A DNA stretch of 64,000 nt. Source: Tolypothrix tenuis PCC 7101. Lineage in GTDB: Bacteria > Cyanobacteriota > Cyanobacteriia > Cyanobacteriales > Nostocaceae. Position numbers and translations under genes: made by a program. Position 1 is the stretch's first letter, and every line of letters begins with the position of its first letter. The notes beneath the pieces were generated by a model. The model ran no database searches. It had not been told where the DNA came from and worked only from the letters and a program-made list of their open reading frames with translations. The stretch is from assembly GCF_002368295.1 (NCBI RefSeq), contig NZ_AP018249.1, positions 186,001 to 250,000 of the forward strand, in the 5' to 3' direction. Positions 15,925-25,441 of the stretch are shown one piece after another.

Positions 15925-17199
15925 TTAGAAAATATTTTGAGGGAAATCTAACCATTTGTGACCTTGAAGAATTGCGAAGCCATCATTATTTTTACAGCCC
16001 ATAGCAAATCTAAATAAAGCATTATTAAAAGCATTAATTTGCTCTTGAGTTGCTTCAACTGTCCGCAATGTTGATTGTAAATTTGTCTGCACCTCTGATA
16101 CTGTATCTTGCTTTTTATCAACTTCTTGTTTAGCTTGAGAATAAGGTGTTTCCCTATCATCGAAAAAGTTAGCCACTTCTCTAAATAGCCACCACATTTT
16201 ATTCCGCTCATTCAATAGCTTTTGCTTCTTCTCAAATTCTTGTTTGGCAAACTCTAACTTGTCTTTTTCTGTATATAAAGTTGTTTCCAAATTTTGTAGG
16301 TTTTCTTGTTCTTTTTGCAAGACCTGCTTTTTGTTTTCTAGAAATACATTTATCAGAAAAAGCAAAATATACCGTAAAGGCTGTTCTCCGTCTTTGGGTT
16401 GATAGGGAGCATTAATTGGAGTTTTATGATAATAAAACCTTGTAAAATTGTTTTCGTCAGTTTTGTAGTGGGAAAAAGTTATATTACCAATAGTTTGTAC
16501 TGGAGTAACAACCACGGCAACTTTATTAATTAAAGCGTCTGATTTGAAGAAATCGAGTAACCCACTATAACCTGTTTTTAGGTGATACAGTAAATTCTCT
16601 GCATCTGTACTTGTTTTAGTATAAGCTTCGCATTTGATGGGCGCAAAAATTACTAAGCGAGGCGAATCTATCTGAGAAAACGCATCCTTAATCAATTGAG
16701 TAATGCGCTGAGAATTATTCTTCTCTTCGTGCCATGTTCCAAGTTCTCCATGATTGACTCTACCTGTCTTTTTTTGCATTAGTGCAGTCGCATCAACAGG
16801 AATTACAATAGCATCACATTGATTTAATTGTTGTTTGATGTAATTTTTTTGCTCTGGTGCTGCATCGGGGTTAAAATATTCACCGGAAGGGTCAGTAAAC
16901 CGCAATCCCATGAATTTTTTATTCCCACTTCCAATCTCAAAATAAAAGCCTTGATCATTCCAAGGATTATCCTTTGGTTGTGTTGGAGTAACTTGCTTTT
17001 TTAAACGTGGGTCTATATTTTTGAGAATAGATTTACATTCTTCTATTGCTCTTAAGCTATTAGTATCATCCACCCATGTTTGCAGGTTAGCACGCTCAAA
17101 GGTTTTGTGGAATTCTTCATGCATTGCTGCTAAGAGACTCGTTTTACCAATACCTCTTAAAGCAACCATTAAAATTTTCAGTTCTTCAATTTCATTCAT
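15925..17199 (-). CDS. P-loop GTPase-like protein with C-terminal coiled coil
   Basis: 424 residues. A P-loop ALRGIGKTS lies at 13-21, a DPSG motif at 103-106 corresponds to the G3 DxxG, and a strand CDAIVIPVDATAL is followed by a SPRLVIFAPIKCEAY segment in the position of the G4 region. The layout fits TRAFAC-type GTPases of bacterial conflict systems; a match to the double-GTPase families is possible but not proven. Residues of about 280-395 are a long charged coiled coil (KKQVLQKEQENLQNLE onward) interrupted by an aromatic patch (MWWLFREVANFFDD). No transmembrane helix is obvious apart from a hydrophobic strip before the coil (LRYILLFLINVFLE). It is the second gene of a four-gene operon, 51 bp after the dynamin-like GTPase. 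Confidence 0.75.
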   Translation of the reverse strand: MNEIEELKILMVALRGIGKTSLLAAMHEEFHKTFERANLQTWVDDTNSLRAIEECKSILKNIDPRLKKQVTPTQPKDNPWNDQGFYFEIGSGNKKFMGLRFTDPSGEYFNPDAAPEQKNYIKQQLNQCDAIVIPVDATALMQKKTGRVNHGELGTWHEEKNNSQRITQLIKDAFSQIDSPRLVIFAPIKCEAYTKTSTDAENLLYHLKTGYSGLLDFFKSDALINKVAVVVTPVQTIGNITFSHYKTDENNFTRFYYHKTPINAPYQPKDGEQPLRYILLFLINVFLENKKQVLQKEQENLQNLETTLYTEKDKLEFAKQEFEKKQKLLNERNKMWWLFREVANFFDDRETPYSQAKQEVDKKQDTVSEVQTNLQSTLRTVEATQEQINAFNNALFRFAMGCKNNDGFAILQGHKWLDFPQNIF

Positions 17200-17250
17200 A
17201 ATTGTTATATAAACTCTATTACTTGGTTATTTTCCTAAACTTTATAGTTT

Positions 17251-19527
17251 CTATAGAACAAAATAGAAATATTCTTGTTTATTTACCATTGTAACTTGGT
17301 TGACTGCTTGTACCCATTCCTCTCTCATTTGCCTATCCTGCTCTTTTTGCCCAAAAACATCAGACCAAATTTTGCCACGATTTTTCCTCAAAAAACTTTT
17401 CCATTCTTTTTGGATGTCTTTTTGAAGAATTACATTATCGATGAATTCTTCGACCATTGCGTATACAGCTTCAGCCGGCTCACATAAAAGTTCTTCCAAT
17501 GCTGGTTGGATAGTATTAATTGCTTTTTCATAATCAATTTCTAAAGCTGTAAGAATATCTTCTGCTGTAGTTTCTTTAGAAACAGCAAGTGTTTTATCTA
17601 CTGGTTCTAACATTTGCCCATACTGTCCAGCGATAGGGCTAATATTAGTCAAACCATCTAAGTGATGACGAATTCGAGGAAGTATTAAGCCACGGTAGGA
17701 TAGCTGAAAATTAGCTAACACTTGAAAACCTGATTTTAACTTGAATGCTTTTTCGGGAATAAGATGAATTATTTCTGTAAAAAAGTCTGAACCTTCTGCG
17801 AAGGATAAATTAGTTAATTTGCCCTTTGATTTGAAAATCTCAACAACTTTATTCTTAACTAATTCAACTTTACGTATTAAGCTCTCATCTAAGGATAAAA
17901 ACTTATGGGATATTAAGACCCTTAGTTCATCTTGATAATCTGGATAAGCCCTAAATGCGCTACTCATCATAATACGAGTATTAATTTTTTCGAGAGCATT
18001 TTCACATGAGATTATACCTTTATCCTGTTCACAGTTTTCTATGGCTGCAATTACTCCTTCGTGTAGTTCTTCGTCAGGTATTTGACGTTGATACCAAAGT
18101 TCTGTTCTCAGTTCCTGAAGACTTAAGGTGATATCTCTCCACCAACCACTGTCATTATTTCCAAATAATTCGCCAAAAATTTCTTCGGTTTCTAGGTAAT
18201 CATCTTCTGAATCTTGAGGCAAAATTGTTTTGGCTTTGCTTAGTACTGCATTCACAGATTCATGAATCTCAACTAAACGCTGTTGACATGCTTTAGAATA
18301 TTTCCGATCAAGTTCATCTATACTATTTGTTAAATAATCTAAAATCTCATCTAATAATTTATTGGCAGCTTCTTTATCCGCACAATTAGTAATTAAACAT
18401 TTTTCAACTAGGATATATTTTTCTTTGATTGTTTCTGATAAATCATGACAATTTTTTATATTATCGCCATTATTGGAATTAGGGCTAGTTTGATTTAGTA
18501 CCAAAAACGACCATAAATTAATTGGTAATTCAACTAAGGCTGAACGCGCAGCATCGTATAACTTAACATCTACATCTGCCCAGTAATCTCCTGAAGATTT
18601 GGGCATTCTGACAAATAAAACAAAATCAATATCTTTCCCTAATGCTTGAATGAGTCTATTTTCATCTCCCAATCCGGTATCACCTAGTCCGGGCATATCA
18701 ACTAAAGCTATTTTTCCAACATTTTCATTTGGAAACGTACAGGTAATCTTTACTTCTTTAACTGCCAAATAATTAAATAAAATTCGTTGACCATCAGTAG
18801 TATCTTGTGCTGTATACTCCCGTATTTGATGCTTTTTAATAATTTTTGGAGAAGGTTCTGTCAATAGATGGCGATATTGCCCAAACTGGGAATGATATCG
18901 CTTTAAATGCTCATACATTGCTCCTGGTTCTGCATAACCAGGAATGTTTTGAGGTAATTGTGGTAAGGGTTTATTTACGAATTCATCCACAGTTAGAGGT
19001 TTTGCCCCTAAATGAAGCTTTTCGTAGTAGGGGGTGATTACTTCGTCGAGGAACGATCGCTCTGTGTGAAACCACACCTCACCATAAGTATCTACATTTG
19101 GGTTGTGATGAATTGTACTACGCACTCCCGTACAATGCTGGCGATCGCCATCGGGTATTTCTGCGGCACTCAATCCTGTTAAACTTTGCAATAGTCGGCT
19201 TTTTCCCTGTCTCGCACGTCCGATGACACCGATATTGAGGGTATCGCGGGAAAAACGGTTTTTCAGTCGAGTTAAAGCTTCCAACTCAGAAGCGATCGCT
19301 AACTGGATGTGAGAAAAATCGACTTCCTTGAGTTTTCCAATGACGTTCGCATCTCCAATTTGATTGGAAAGATAATTGCGACGCTCCTCAAGTCGTTGGA
19401 GAGTAGCAGATAGGGTTTTTAAATTTCCTTCCACCCCTTCTATTCTCTGAGCCAGAGGTTTACGCTTTTCGATAATATTGGCGATGCGTGTGGTTACGTC
19501 CATTGGGTATGATTCTGAAAGTAGCAT
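17251..19527 (-). CDS. Dynamin-like large GTPase
   Basis: 758 residues (or 750 from a second ATG at 19503). An N-terminal helical segment (15-95) precedes a GTPase domain: G1 GRARQGKS (103-110), a Thr in HCTGVRST that suits G2, G3 DMPG (277-280) followed by LGDTGLGDENR, and a G4-like LNQTS (344-348) instead of canonical NKxD. About 350 mainly helical residues follow, as in the stalk of bacterial dynamin-like proteins. No clear transmembrane segment is present; the C-terminus ends in an aromatic YFYFVL. Such proteins remodel membranes or act in phage defence. It heads the operon 19527-14429. Two HIP1 octamers lie within the 5' part of the gene. Confidence 0.8.
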   Translation of the reverse strand: MLLSESYPMDVTTRIANIIEKRKPLAQRIEGVEGNLKTLSATLQRLEERRNYLSNQIGDANVIGKLKEVDFSHIQLAIASELEALTRLKNRFSRDTLNIGVIGRARQGKSRLLQSLTGLSAAEIPDGDRQHCTGVRSTIHHNPNVDTYGEVWFHTERSFLDEVITPYYEKLHLGAKPLTVDEFVNKPLPQLPQNIPGYAEPGAMYEHLKRYHSQFGQYRHLLTEPSPKIIKKHQIREYTAQDTTDGQRILFNYLAVKEVKITCTFPNENVGKIALVDMPGLGDTGLGDENRLIQALGKDIDFVLFVRMPKSSGDYWADVDVKLYDAARSALVELPINLWSFLVLNQTSPNSNNGDNIKNCHDLSETIKEKYILVEKCLITNCADKEAANKLLDEILDYLTNSIDELDRKYSKACQQRLVEIHESVNAVLSKAKTILPQDSEDDYLETEEIFGELFGNNDSGWWRDITLSLQELRTELWYQRQIPDEELHEGVIAAIENCEQDKGIISCENALEKINTRIMMSSAFRAYPDYQDELRVLISHKFLSLDESLIRKVELVKNKVVEIFKSKGKLTNLSFAEGSDFFTEIIHLIPEKAFKLKSGFQVLANFQLSYRGLILPRIRHHLDGLTNISPIAGQYGQMLEPVDKTLAVSKETTAEDILTALEIDYEKAINTIQPALEELLCEPAEAVYAMVEEFIDNVILQKDIQKEWKSFLRKNRGKIWSDVFGQKEQDRQMREEWVQAVNQVTMVNKQEYFYFVL

Positions 19528-19556
19528 TTAACTAGTATATTTTCTTACTTAAGTAT

Positions 19557-19591
19557 TTGCTACAGACACCACATAAAGTTGTGTGTAGCAA
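19557..19591 (-). promoter_or_regulatory. Imperfect dyad upstream of the GTPase operon
   Basis: TTGCTACA and TGTAGCAA are perfect complements with partly matching inner bases, located 30 bp upstream of the first start codon of the GTPase operon. It is a candidate operator or 5'-leader hairpin. Confidence 0.35.
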
Positions 19592-19669
19592 TCGTCAAAA
19601 AATTTAAACTTTACGTATCTTTCTGCCAAACAGGCTTACTTACTCCAGCATCAGGTAGAAAATAATGTT

Positions 19670-19996
19670 TTGCTCAGTATTTCGCATACCTTGTTGCATA
19701 ACCCAGAACGTTATCTGGGTAAGCCTTATTTAGCAATTGTCCAAACAAGTGGTGAGATTCTGGCTGTTGCCATCCGCACCCCACCCCAAAAATTGATACT
19801 ATCCAAAGCCCAGAATATGGATGCCTTGCGGTTGATTGCTCAAGATTTACGTCAAGAGCAACTGCTAGACCAGGGATGCCGCCATTGTTTTCTCATTGCG
19901 GATTTAGCCAATCCCACAGCCAATCATATTTATCAAGCGATTGGGTATCGCCCCCTAAGCGATTGGCACGAATACTCATTCACCTCGAAGCATTAA
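19670..19996 (+). pseudogene. Internally deleted GNAT acetyltransferase
   Basis: The frame encodes an N-terminal segment (HTLLHNPERYLGKPYLAIVQT, continuing upstream in frame from about 19634 as LLQHQVENNV without a start codon). It then jumps directly to the C-terminal acetyl-CoA-binding part (FLIADLANPTANHIYQAIGY) and the usual end WHEYSF. A complete cyanobacterial GNAT of this type is roughly 250-290 residues, so about 150 central residues are missing between DQGC and RHCF, along with the first part of the gene. A decayed copy is the best reading. It sits between the GTPase operon and the coupling-protein gene. Confidence 0.65.
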
Positions 19997-20010
19997 AAGC
20001 TACCAGCTTC

Positions 20011-21903
20011 TTATCCTTGCAATCCTGGAGTTTGATAAACTCGTGCTGGGAAATTTTCTAAAACATCAGGTTCGCTACTACTAGACTCCTGTGCAGGTGC
20101 TACATCTTCTTCTGGTAATGGCAACATCCGCGCTGCTGACTCAATTCGTTCATGTAATGCTTGTGTTAGCGTTTTAATATCAGGAATTGTCACCTGATTT
20201 GACAAAGCAGGTTTAACTTGTGTGTCCCAAAGAGCCTCACTATCATGCGCCCGTTTTTCATCGGCTTTGGACACCGGAATAATTAAAGGATAGGGAATAG
20301 AAGCTTGTCCCTCGGAACTATAACCAGGACTGGTAATTACGCACTTACCTTGAGGAAATTTCAAAATTTCGTCAGCACTGATGACAGGCATTTTTTGCAA
20401 ATTCTCACTCCAGCTAATTGAACGGCTCATTTGTCCGCCAAGCGATCGCCCTGTGGTACGATTTTTAATTAGCACTTCCTTCTCACCGTAACGCTTTGAG
20501 TAATCCTCAGCCGTTTTATAATTACCAGGATTAAACAAAACATGGGTACTACAAGCAGAAGCGATCGCACTCCCCATTTTATCCCCATAAATATCGTAAA
20601 GTTGCTCTAAACTTTGGATACCCAGAATAAAGCAGGCACCATTGGAACGATATTCATTAATCCACTGTGGTAATCTGTCCAGCTTAATTGATGGCAATTC
20701 ATCCAAAGAAATAATCAACGGGTCTTTGCGGGGACGGCTTAAATTACCGACAATCATCAAGTGCATTGCAGCCGCCAGCAGAGGCCCAACCACACTGCGG
20801 CGTTCATCATCTAGCTTGAACACCACCATCTCTCTACCTTCAAGCTTAGTGGGAATGTCCGATTTCCCCATAAATGCCCTCAGCAAATCAGCTTGGATGA
20901 AAGATGAGAAAGTCCCGGCTGCTGTGGTTAAAATCCCAGAAATAGTCTTTTCTGCATCCTTGGCACTCAAAAATTGCACAAACGAAGTCGCCACCCATTC
21001 ATCCAACCTTTTTGACTGTACTGCATGGTCAAGACGCTGTACCAATTTTGGCAACCGCAGCACCGCATAAAGCATCGCCATATCTGGGTAAGGTGAACCC
21101 TTAACTAACTGTAAAAGTGCTTTAGCTAACAAGTCCCCGGCTTTAGCAAAGAACTCATCACTTTTACCACCACTAGCAGCATTGCGGTTAATCACTTGTC
21201 CAATTTCTCCCGCCATTACCCCATCGCGTGCATCACGCATATAATCCAAAGGATTAATCACACCGCTAAAGGGTTCACCGGGAGCAAATACTCGCACTTT
21301 GTAACCATAACGGGCTGCTAAGGGTGCATGGAGTCGTAGTTGGTCGCCCTTCTTGTCGTAGAGTAAAATCGGGAAACCCTGCTGCATAGCACTTTCTAAC
21401 ATCCGGTCTATGGTTGAGTAGGTTTTACCAGACCCAGGTGCACCTATTACCAGTGTTCCCCTTTCGGCATTGGGAAACCAAACTGTAGGTGCTGCACCAA
21501 GTATAATTTGTATGTTAGCCAGCAACCCCCGCCATTTACCTTTTACCCAATAGTGAGGAGTACCAGACCACAGGGTAACTTTATTGTGTTTGTGTTCCTT
21601 GATTTGCTTGAGTGCTAGGTTAGTCGCTGCTAGTTTTTCACTGATACCGCAGACTTTACCAGTGGTAATTTTGCCTTTACCAGTACCACTGATTTGCAGT
21701 AGCAGTAAGACGAAGAGCAATCCTCCTATCATTGTCCAGCCTTGGGGGTTGTTGTACTGTTGGAACAATTTACCGAAGTCAATACTGGCTAGGGGTGCTG
21801 GGTAAGATGAGACTTCAATTAATGTCGAGTTAGCAATAATATGGCTGTCTGGTAGATTTTTCTGGTAAAGGTTCATAGCAATGGAGAATGCGTTTACCAG
21901 CAA
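20011..21903 (-). CDS. Type IV secretion coupling protein, VirD4/TraG/TraD-like
   Basis: 630 residues. A hydrophobic helix at about 57-72 (TMIGGLLFVLLLLQISG) precedes a large ATPase domain with Walker A GAPGSGKT (154-161), Walker B PLIISLDELPSI and the conserved downstream motif FILGIQSLEQLYDIYG that identifies VirD4/TraG coupling proteins. A C-terminal TraG-D-type segment (ILKFPQGKCVITSPGY) is present. The protein would sit at the inner membrane and hand the relaxosome-DNA complex to a type IV secretion channel. ATG at 21903 is used; Met10 at 21876 is an alternative. No relaxase is seen in the window. Exported transfer-type genes follow at 25.4-28.7 kb. The C-terminus is Pro/Glu/Ser-rich. 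Confidence 0.92.
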   Translation of the reverse strand: MLVNAFSIAMNLYQKNLPDSHIIANSTLIEVSSYPAPLASIDFGKLFQQYNNPQGWTMIGGLLFVLLLLQISGTGKGKITTGKVCGISEKLAATNLALKQIKEHKHNKVTLWSGTPHYWVKGKWRGLLANIQIILGAAPTVWFPNAERGTLVIGAPGSGKTYSTIDRMLESAMQQGFPILLYDKKGDQLRLHAPLAARYGYKVRVFAPGEPFSGVINPLDYMRDARDGVMAGEIGQVINRNAASGGKSDEFFAKAGDLLAKALLQLVKGSPYPDMAMLYAVLRLPKLVQRLDHAVQSKRLDEWVATSFVQFLSAKDAEKTISGILTTAAGTFSSFIQADLLRAFMGKSDIPTKLEGREMVVFKLDDERRSVVGPLLAAAMHLMIVGNLSRPRKDPLIISLDELPSIKLDRLPQWINEYRSNGACFILGIQSLEQLYDIYGDKMGSAIASACSTHVLFNPGNYKTAEDYSKRYGEKEVLIKNRTTGRSLGGQMSRSISWSENLQKMPVISADEILKFPQGKCVITSPGYSSEGQASIPYPLIIPVSKADEKRAHDSEALWDTQVKPALSNQVTIPDIKTLTQALHERIESAARMLPLPEEDVAPAQESSSSEPDVLENFPARVYQTPGLQG

Positions 21904-21958
21904 TTTTAGTTACAAGTCAAAACTAGGGAATTGACCTTATGGATATTTTTGAGAGTTT

Positions 21959-22834
21959 CTAGATTATGATTTGATACTTTTGGGTTAAATAGAAAGCAAT
22001 TTTTTTTTCATAATAAGCAGATTCATTAATAAAAACTGGGTAGACAGTTGATTCACCTTCGTAAGTAATAGTCTGTCCGTCAAAAGTCAAAAACATTGGT
22101 TCACCTGGAGCAAGTGGCTGATAATCTTGAAACTGGAGTTGCGGATGAATCATCCCTTGCAGTTCACCAGATTCATTTCTGGGGTAGTCAATATTCCCTA
22201 TTTGACGATAAATGGTAAGGTTATTATCAACAGATACAATTTCTCCCCGATTAGATTGCTCCAAGTAATCTAAAATATTGATAATCAAGGCTTCAGTTTG
22301 CTCAAAAATATCAGCTTGTAAAACTCCTTGAGCAACTGCACCCACTTCGATAGCAAAACCCAATTTACAGAGATTTCTCAAGTAAGGATGGTCTTGATTC
22401 AATGGGTATTGCAAAACTTTAACTAAAGGATTTATCTTACTTAGATAAGCAGCCAAATTTAACAAGTAGGGATGATGATTGTGCAAAATCACTGTCAGAC
22501 CCATGTTAGAGGTTGTACTATGCAAATCAATAATTAAATCAATCTTTGACTGCTCAATAGTAAAAGCGATTTGTCTAGCAAGTAACTGCTCATGATTAAT
22601 CAGCTTTGGATTTTGTAAATCTTGAGGTTTAAAGCAGCGATTAAGGTCAGTATCTATATACCGTCGTCCTGCCGCGATCGCTTGAGGGTTTGCTAATAAA
22701 GTTAAGATTTCAAAGCTGTCGCGCCTAATTAAATGAGAGTTTTGTTCGTACTTCTTGACTAGAAAAATTCCTGTCAGTTCGTTTCCATGAGTTCCACCAA
22801 CAAGAGCAATGTTTTTGATTGGTGAATGAGACAT
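21959..22834 (-). CDS. Aspartoacylase / acylase family zinc hydrolase
   Basis: 291 residues of the AspA/AstE-type zinc carboxypeptidase fold. The zinc motif GGTHGNE (13-19, His16 and Glu19), the conserved DTDLNRCF (about 61-68) and DLHSTTSN with the third zinc His (about 105) are all present. IEVGAVAQGVL carries the catalytic Glu of the family, and the C-terminal beta domain has EPMFLTFDGQTI. Members remove the acyl group from N-acetyl-aspartate or N-acyl amino acids. It is transcribed divergently from a LysR regulator at 23124, which is a common regulator-target layout, so LysR control is a reasonable inference. Confidence 0.88.
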   Translation of the reverse strand: MSHSPIKNIALVGGTHGNELTGIFLVKKYEQNSHLIRRDSFEILTLLANPQAIAAGRRYIDTDLNRCFKPQDLQNPKLINHEQLLARQIAFTIEQSKIDLIIDLHSTTSNMGLTVILHNHHPYLLNLAAYLSKINPLVKVLQYPLNQDHPYLRNLCKLGFAIEVGAVAQGVLQADIFEQTEALIINILDYLEQSNRGEIVSVDNNLTIYRQIGNIDYPRNESGELQGMIHPQLQFQDYQPLAPGEPMFLTFDGQTITYEGESTVYPVFINESAYYEKKIAFYLTQKYQIII

Positions 22835-23123
22835 AAATTTTTCTCCTTTAAGATGTTGAATTCAGCTTAAAGGAAAGTTAAATTTACTGCTACTAGATAT
22901 TTGAGATAATATCATATAAAAAATCATATACCCTGGTTTTGTCAGCCTCCGAAAACCAGAATCAAAAGCCATGTTTAAAACTGTTAATGTAATTGAGTTT
23001 GTGTCTTTATTTTATAGTAAAATAAACATCACTATCACGAAGAAATGAAACTCTTGTGCAGCAAGGATTAGTTTCATCTAGAGAAAGTGAAGAAGAAGGG
23101 TATCATCAAGAAGGTAATGCTCA
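22835..23123. promoter_or_regulatory. Divergent promoter region with inverted repeat
   Basis: A 289-bp gap between the aspartoacylase (minus) and LysR (plus) genes. CTGGTTTT (22933-22940) and AAAACCAG (22952-22959) form an 8-bp dyad around 11 bp, the size expected for a LysR-type binding site or a hairpin. The remainder is AT-rich with no supported ORF. Confidence 0.5.
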
Positions 23124-24038
23124 ATGGTATTTCAACGCGGACATAATGTTGAACTACAACACTTGCGCTACTTTATCGCTGTGGCACAGCAAGAAAACTG
23201 TAGCATTAGCAAGGTGGCGGAACAATTGCACATGGCTCAGCCCAATCTCAGCGATAAAATAAAAGACTTAGAAAAAAAATTAGGTGTTTCTCTATTTGAC
23301 CGTAATAAAAATCGACTACAGCTTACGAAAGCAGGACTTGAGTTTCTCAAAGAAGCCCATTTAATCTTATCTCAAGTTGACCATGCCATTGAGACGGCAA
23401 CACTCGCTAGTCAGGGAAAGGTTGGACGATTAATAGTTGGATTCAATAGCTCAGTTTCTAATAGCGTTCTCCCCAGTCTTTTGAGCAAGTTTCGTACTAA
23501 CTTCCCCAATGTCAAACTTGTTTTACAAGAACACACTGCTTACAGTTTAATTAAGGGTCTGGAAACCCAACAAATTGATATTGGGTTGATGCACTGGTCA
23601 GCTTTGAATCACCAAGACACAGGATTATATGTTGAGGCAATTAAGGAAGAGTCTTTAGTTTTGGTTCTACCATCAAACCATCCTCTGGCTGCTCAGGCTG
23701 AAATTTCTTTACAATCTCTTGCCCATGAGTCCTTTATCCTACCACCTTCCCATCTGTCCTATAGTTTGTACCAGCAAATTGTTAGTTTGTGTCAGAAAGT
23801 CGGTTTTGTTCCCCAAGTGACGCAAGAAGCTACTTTGATGTTGACAATTCTGAGCTTAGTTGCTGGAGGGCTTGGGATCAGTTTGCTGCCTGCTAATGTG
23901 AAAACGATAGAACGTCAGGGAGTTGTTTATCGAGGGATTCAAGAACCGACTCCAATGCTAAAGATTGTAGCTGCTTGGCGATCTGATAATTCTTCTGCTG
24001 TCTTACGCGAATTTTTAGCAGTCTGTCGCTTAATTTAG
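23124..24038 (+). CDS. LysR family transcriptional regulator
   Basis: 304 residues. The N-terminal winged HTH (about 9-68) reads VELQHLRYFIAVAQQ, then SISKVAEQLHMAQPNLSDKI and LGVSLFDRNKNRLQLTKAG, the hallmark of LysR proteins. A coinducer-binding domain from about 95 (GRLIVGFNSSVSNSVLP) resembles the CatR/BenM-like subgroup. ATG at 23124 is the only ATG fitting the family N-terminus and has an AAGAAGG at a usable distance. It lies divergent from the aspartoacylase. The effector is unknown. Confidence 0.92.
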   Translation: MVFQRGHNVELQHLRYFIAVAQQENCSISKVAEQLHMAQPNLSDKIKDLEKKLGVSLFDRNKNRLQLTKAGLEFLKEAHLILSQVDHAIETATLASQGKVGRLIVGFNSSVSNSVLPSLLSKFRTNFPNVKLVLQEHTAYSLIKGLETQQIDIGLMHWSALNHQDTGLYVEAIKEESLVLVLPSNHPLAAQAEISLQSLAHESFILPPSHLSYSLYQQIVSLCQKVGFVPQVTQEATLMLTILSLVAGGLGISLLPANVKTIERQGVVYRGIQEPTPMLKIVAAWRSDNSSAVLREFLAVCRLI

Positions 24039-24175
24039 CATAGAGATTAAGCGAAATAGTACTAAGGAAAGCGATCGCACTTGACAGTTAACACTTAATA
24101 GTGAACGTTCAATATCATTGAATATGCAAGCTTTATGTCTAACATCTGGCTGGGGTCATTCTTTATAAACACTGA

Positions 24176-24189
24176 GAGGCTAACGCCTC
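24176..24189. repeat. Short palindromic repeat GAGGC-TAAC-GCCTC
   Basis: Second copy of the hairpin element seen at 13709-13724, here in the gap between LysR and the gene at 24221. Confidence 0.4.
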
Positions 24190-24220
24190 ATGCTTTGGAC
24201 AATCATATTTATGCAGTCCA

Positions 24221-25309
24221 ATGGTTAAATCAAAAGTTACAAACGACTCTAATCGCCCCCATCAATCTACTGCCAAAACTGCTGCTGATAAACCTAAAGG
24301 TGGTCAAGCTAGAACAACTGATACTGATGATTATGACTTTGAAGGAAGCGAATTTGAAATAGATCCAGAACTTTTCAATGATAATTATAACCAGGTTCGC
24401 AAACCGATTCTTCCCTATGGTATTGTCGTTAACGATAAACCTGCTGGACTTTTGATTCCAGAAGACCAGTTAGAAAAAGCTGGTTGGATTGAATTACCAA
24501 AAGAAGATGACCTAACTACCGTCACTTTGACTGAAGATGTCACCGGACTATTAATTACTGAATGTCGGTTACTAGTTTTAGCTTTTGCACCAGAATATAT
24601 CCGCTATAAATCAGATGTTGAAGAAGTGGGTGGTTCTTTCGTCGGATTTTATGAAGATTACAGGCATAGTCTTGACAAGAAAACAATGGATGTGTGTTCA
24701 GAACACGCACTCATGTTTCTTGATGATAGGAATCAGCCATTACATACTATTCCTGTTGTAGTCCGGTTTAAAAATGTGGCTCTCTGGAGTTTTAAATCAG
24801 TACGTGAGGAGTTTTACCGTTCATTAGAGAAAACCTTCGCTGATTATTTCCAAGTGCCATTTAGTGGTAAAAGTGATAAATGGCGGAGTTTAGGTGTGCT
24901 AGAAGTTGAGTTTAAAGCAATTAAAGAAGGTGAAGGTAAAAATAAACATAACTGTTGCAAAACTGTAGCTTATACTAAACCAACAGTTGAAAATCTGCCG
25001 CAACTGTATTTGGGTAAACCCACAGCTAAAACTCTAATTTGGCAACAACATGATGCGATCGCTGGTTTTAATGAACCTCAATCCCTACCAGCTTTACCAG
25101 GAGAATCGGTATCACGAGATGTGGAAGTATTGCCACCAAATAAGAATAAGAACAAAACTCAAAGCGTTCGTAAATCCAAACCAGCAACCAAGCCACCTCG
25201 AAAAATTCAACTTATTGACTATGACGACTTCCTCGATGAAACCGACGATTTGGAAGCTGATTTAGACGATGATTTTGAGAACAACGAGGAACTAGATGAT
25301 GAGGAATAG
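24221..25309 (+). CDS. Cyanobacterial plasmid-type protein, probable DUF5895
   Basis: 362 residues. A hydrophilic 60-residue N-terminal tail rich in Lys, Thr and Asp leads to a conserved core (about 60-285) with PYGIVVNDKPAGLLI, VTGLLITECRLLVLAF, FVGFYEDYRH and VVVRFKNVALWSF. The tail is basic (KPATKPPRKI) and then strongly acidic (about 330-362), which is probably disordered. The core resembles the DUF5895 family found mainly on cyanobacterial plasmids. The alternation of short beta strands and the charged tails recall single-stranded DNA-binding accessory proteins, but that is only an impression. It is convergent with the minus-strand genes at 25442. Confidence 0.7.
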   Translation: MVKSKVTNDSNRPHQSTAKTAADKPKGGQARTTDTDDYDFEGSEFEIDPELFNDNYNQVRKPILPYGIVVNDKPAGLLIPEDQLEKAGWIELPKEDDLTTVTLTEDVTGLLITECRLLVLAFAPEYIRYKSDVEEVGGSFVGFYEDYRHSLDKKTMDVCSEHALMFLDDRNQPLHTIPVVVRFKNVALWSFKSVREEFYRSLEKTFADYFQVPFSGKSDKWRSLGVLEVEFKAIKEGEGKNKHNCCKTVAYTKPTVENLPQLYLGKPTAKTLIWQQHDAIAGFNEPQSLPALPGESVSRDVEVLPPNKNKNKTQSVRKSKPATKPPRKIQLIDYDDFLDETDDLEADLDDDFENNEELDDEE

Positions 25310-25441
25310 CCCAATGCAACTATAGAGTATGTCACATGAAACACTCTACCCACGGATCGGAGTTTTCCGCCGACTTCCGATGAAAATACCCTGCTGTAGG
25401 CAAGAAGACTACGGCAGAGTTTTCTTCTAGATTTTGAGTGA

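Noticed and set aside
21959..22834. Succinylglutamate desuccinylase (AstE) for the zinc hydrolase
   Set aside because: The motif set and length fit aspartoacylase better, and no arginine-succinyltransferase pathway genes are nearby; the exact acyl substrate remains open.
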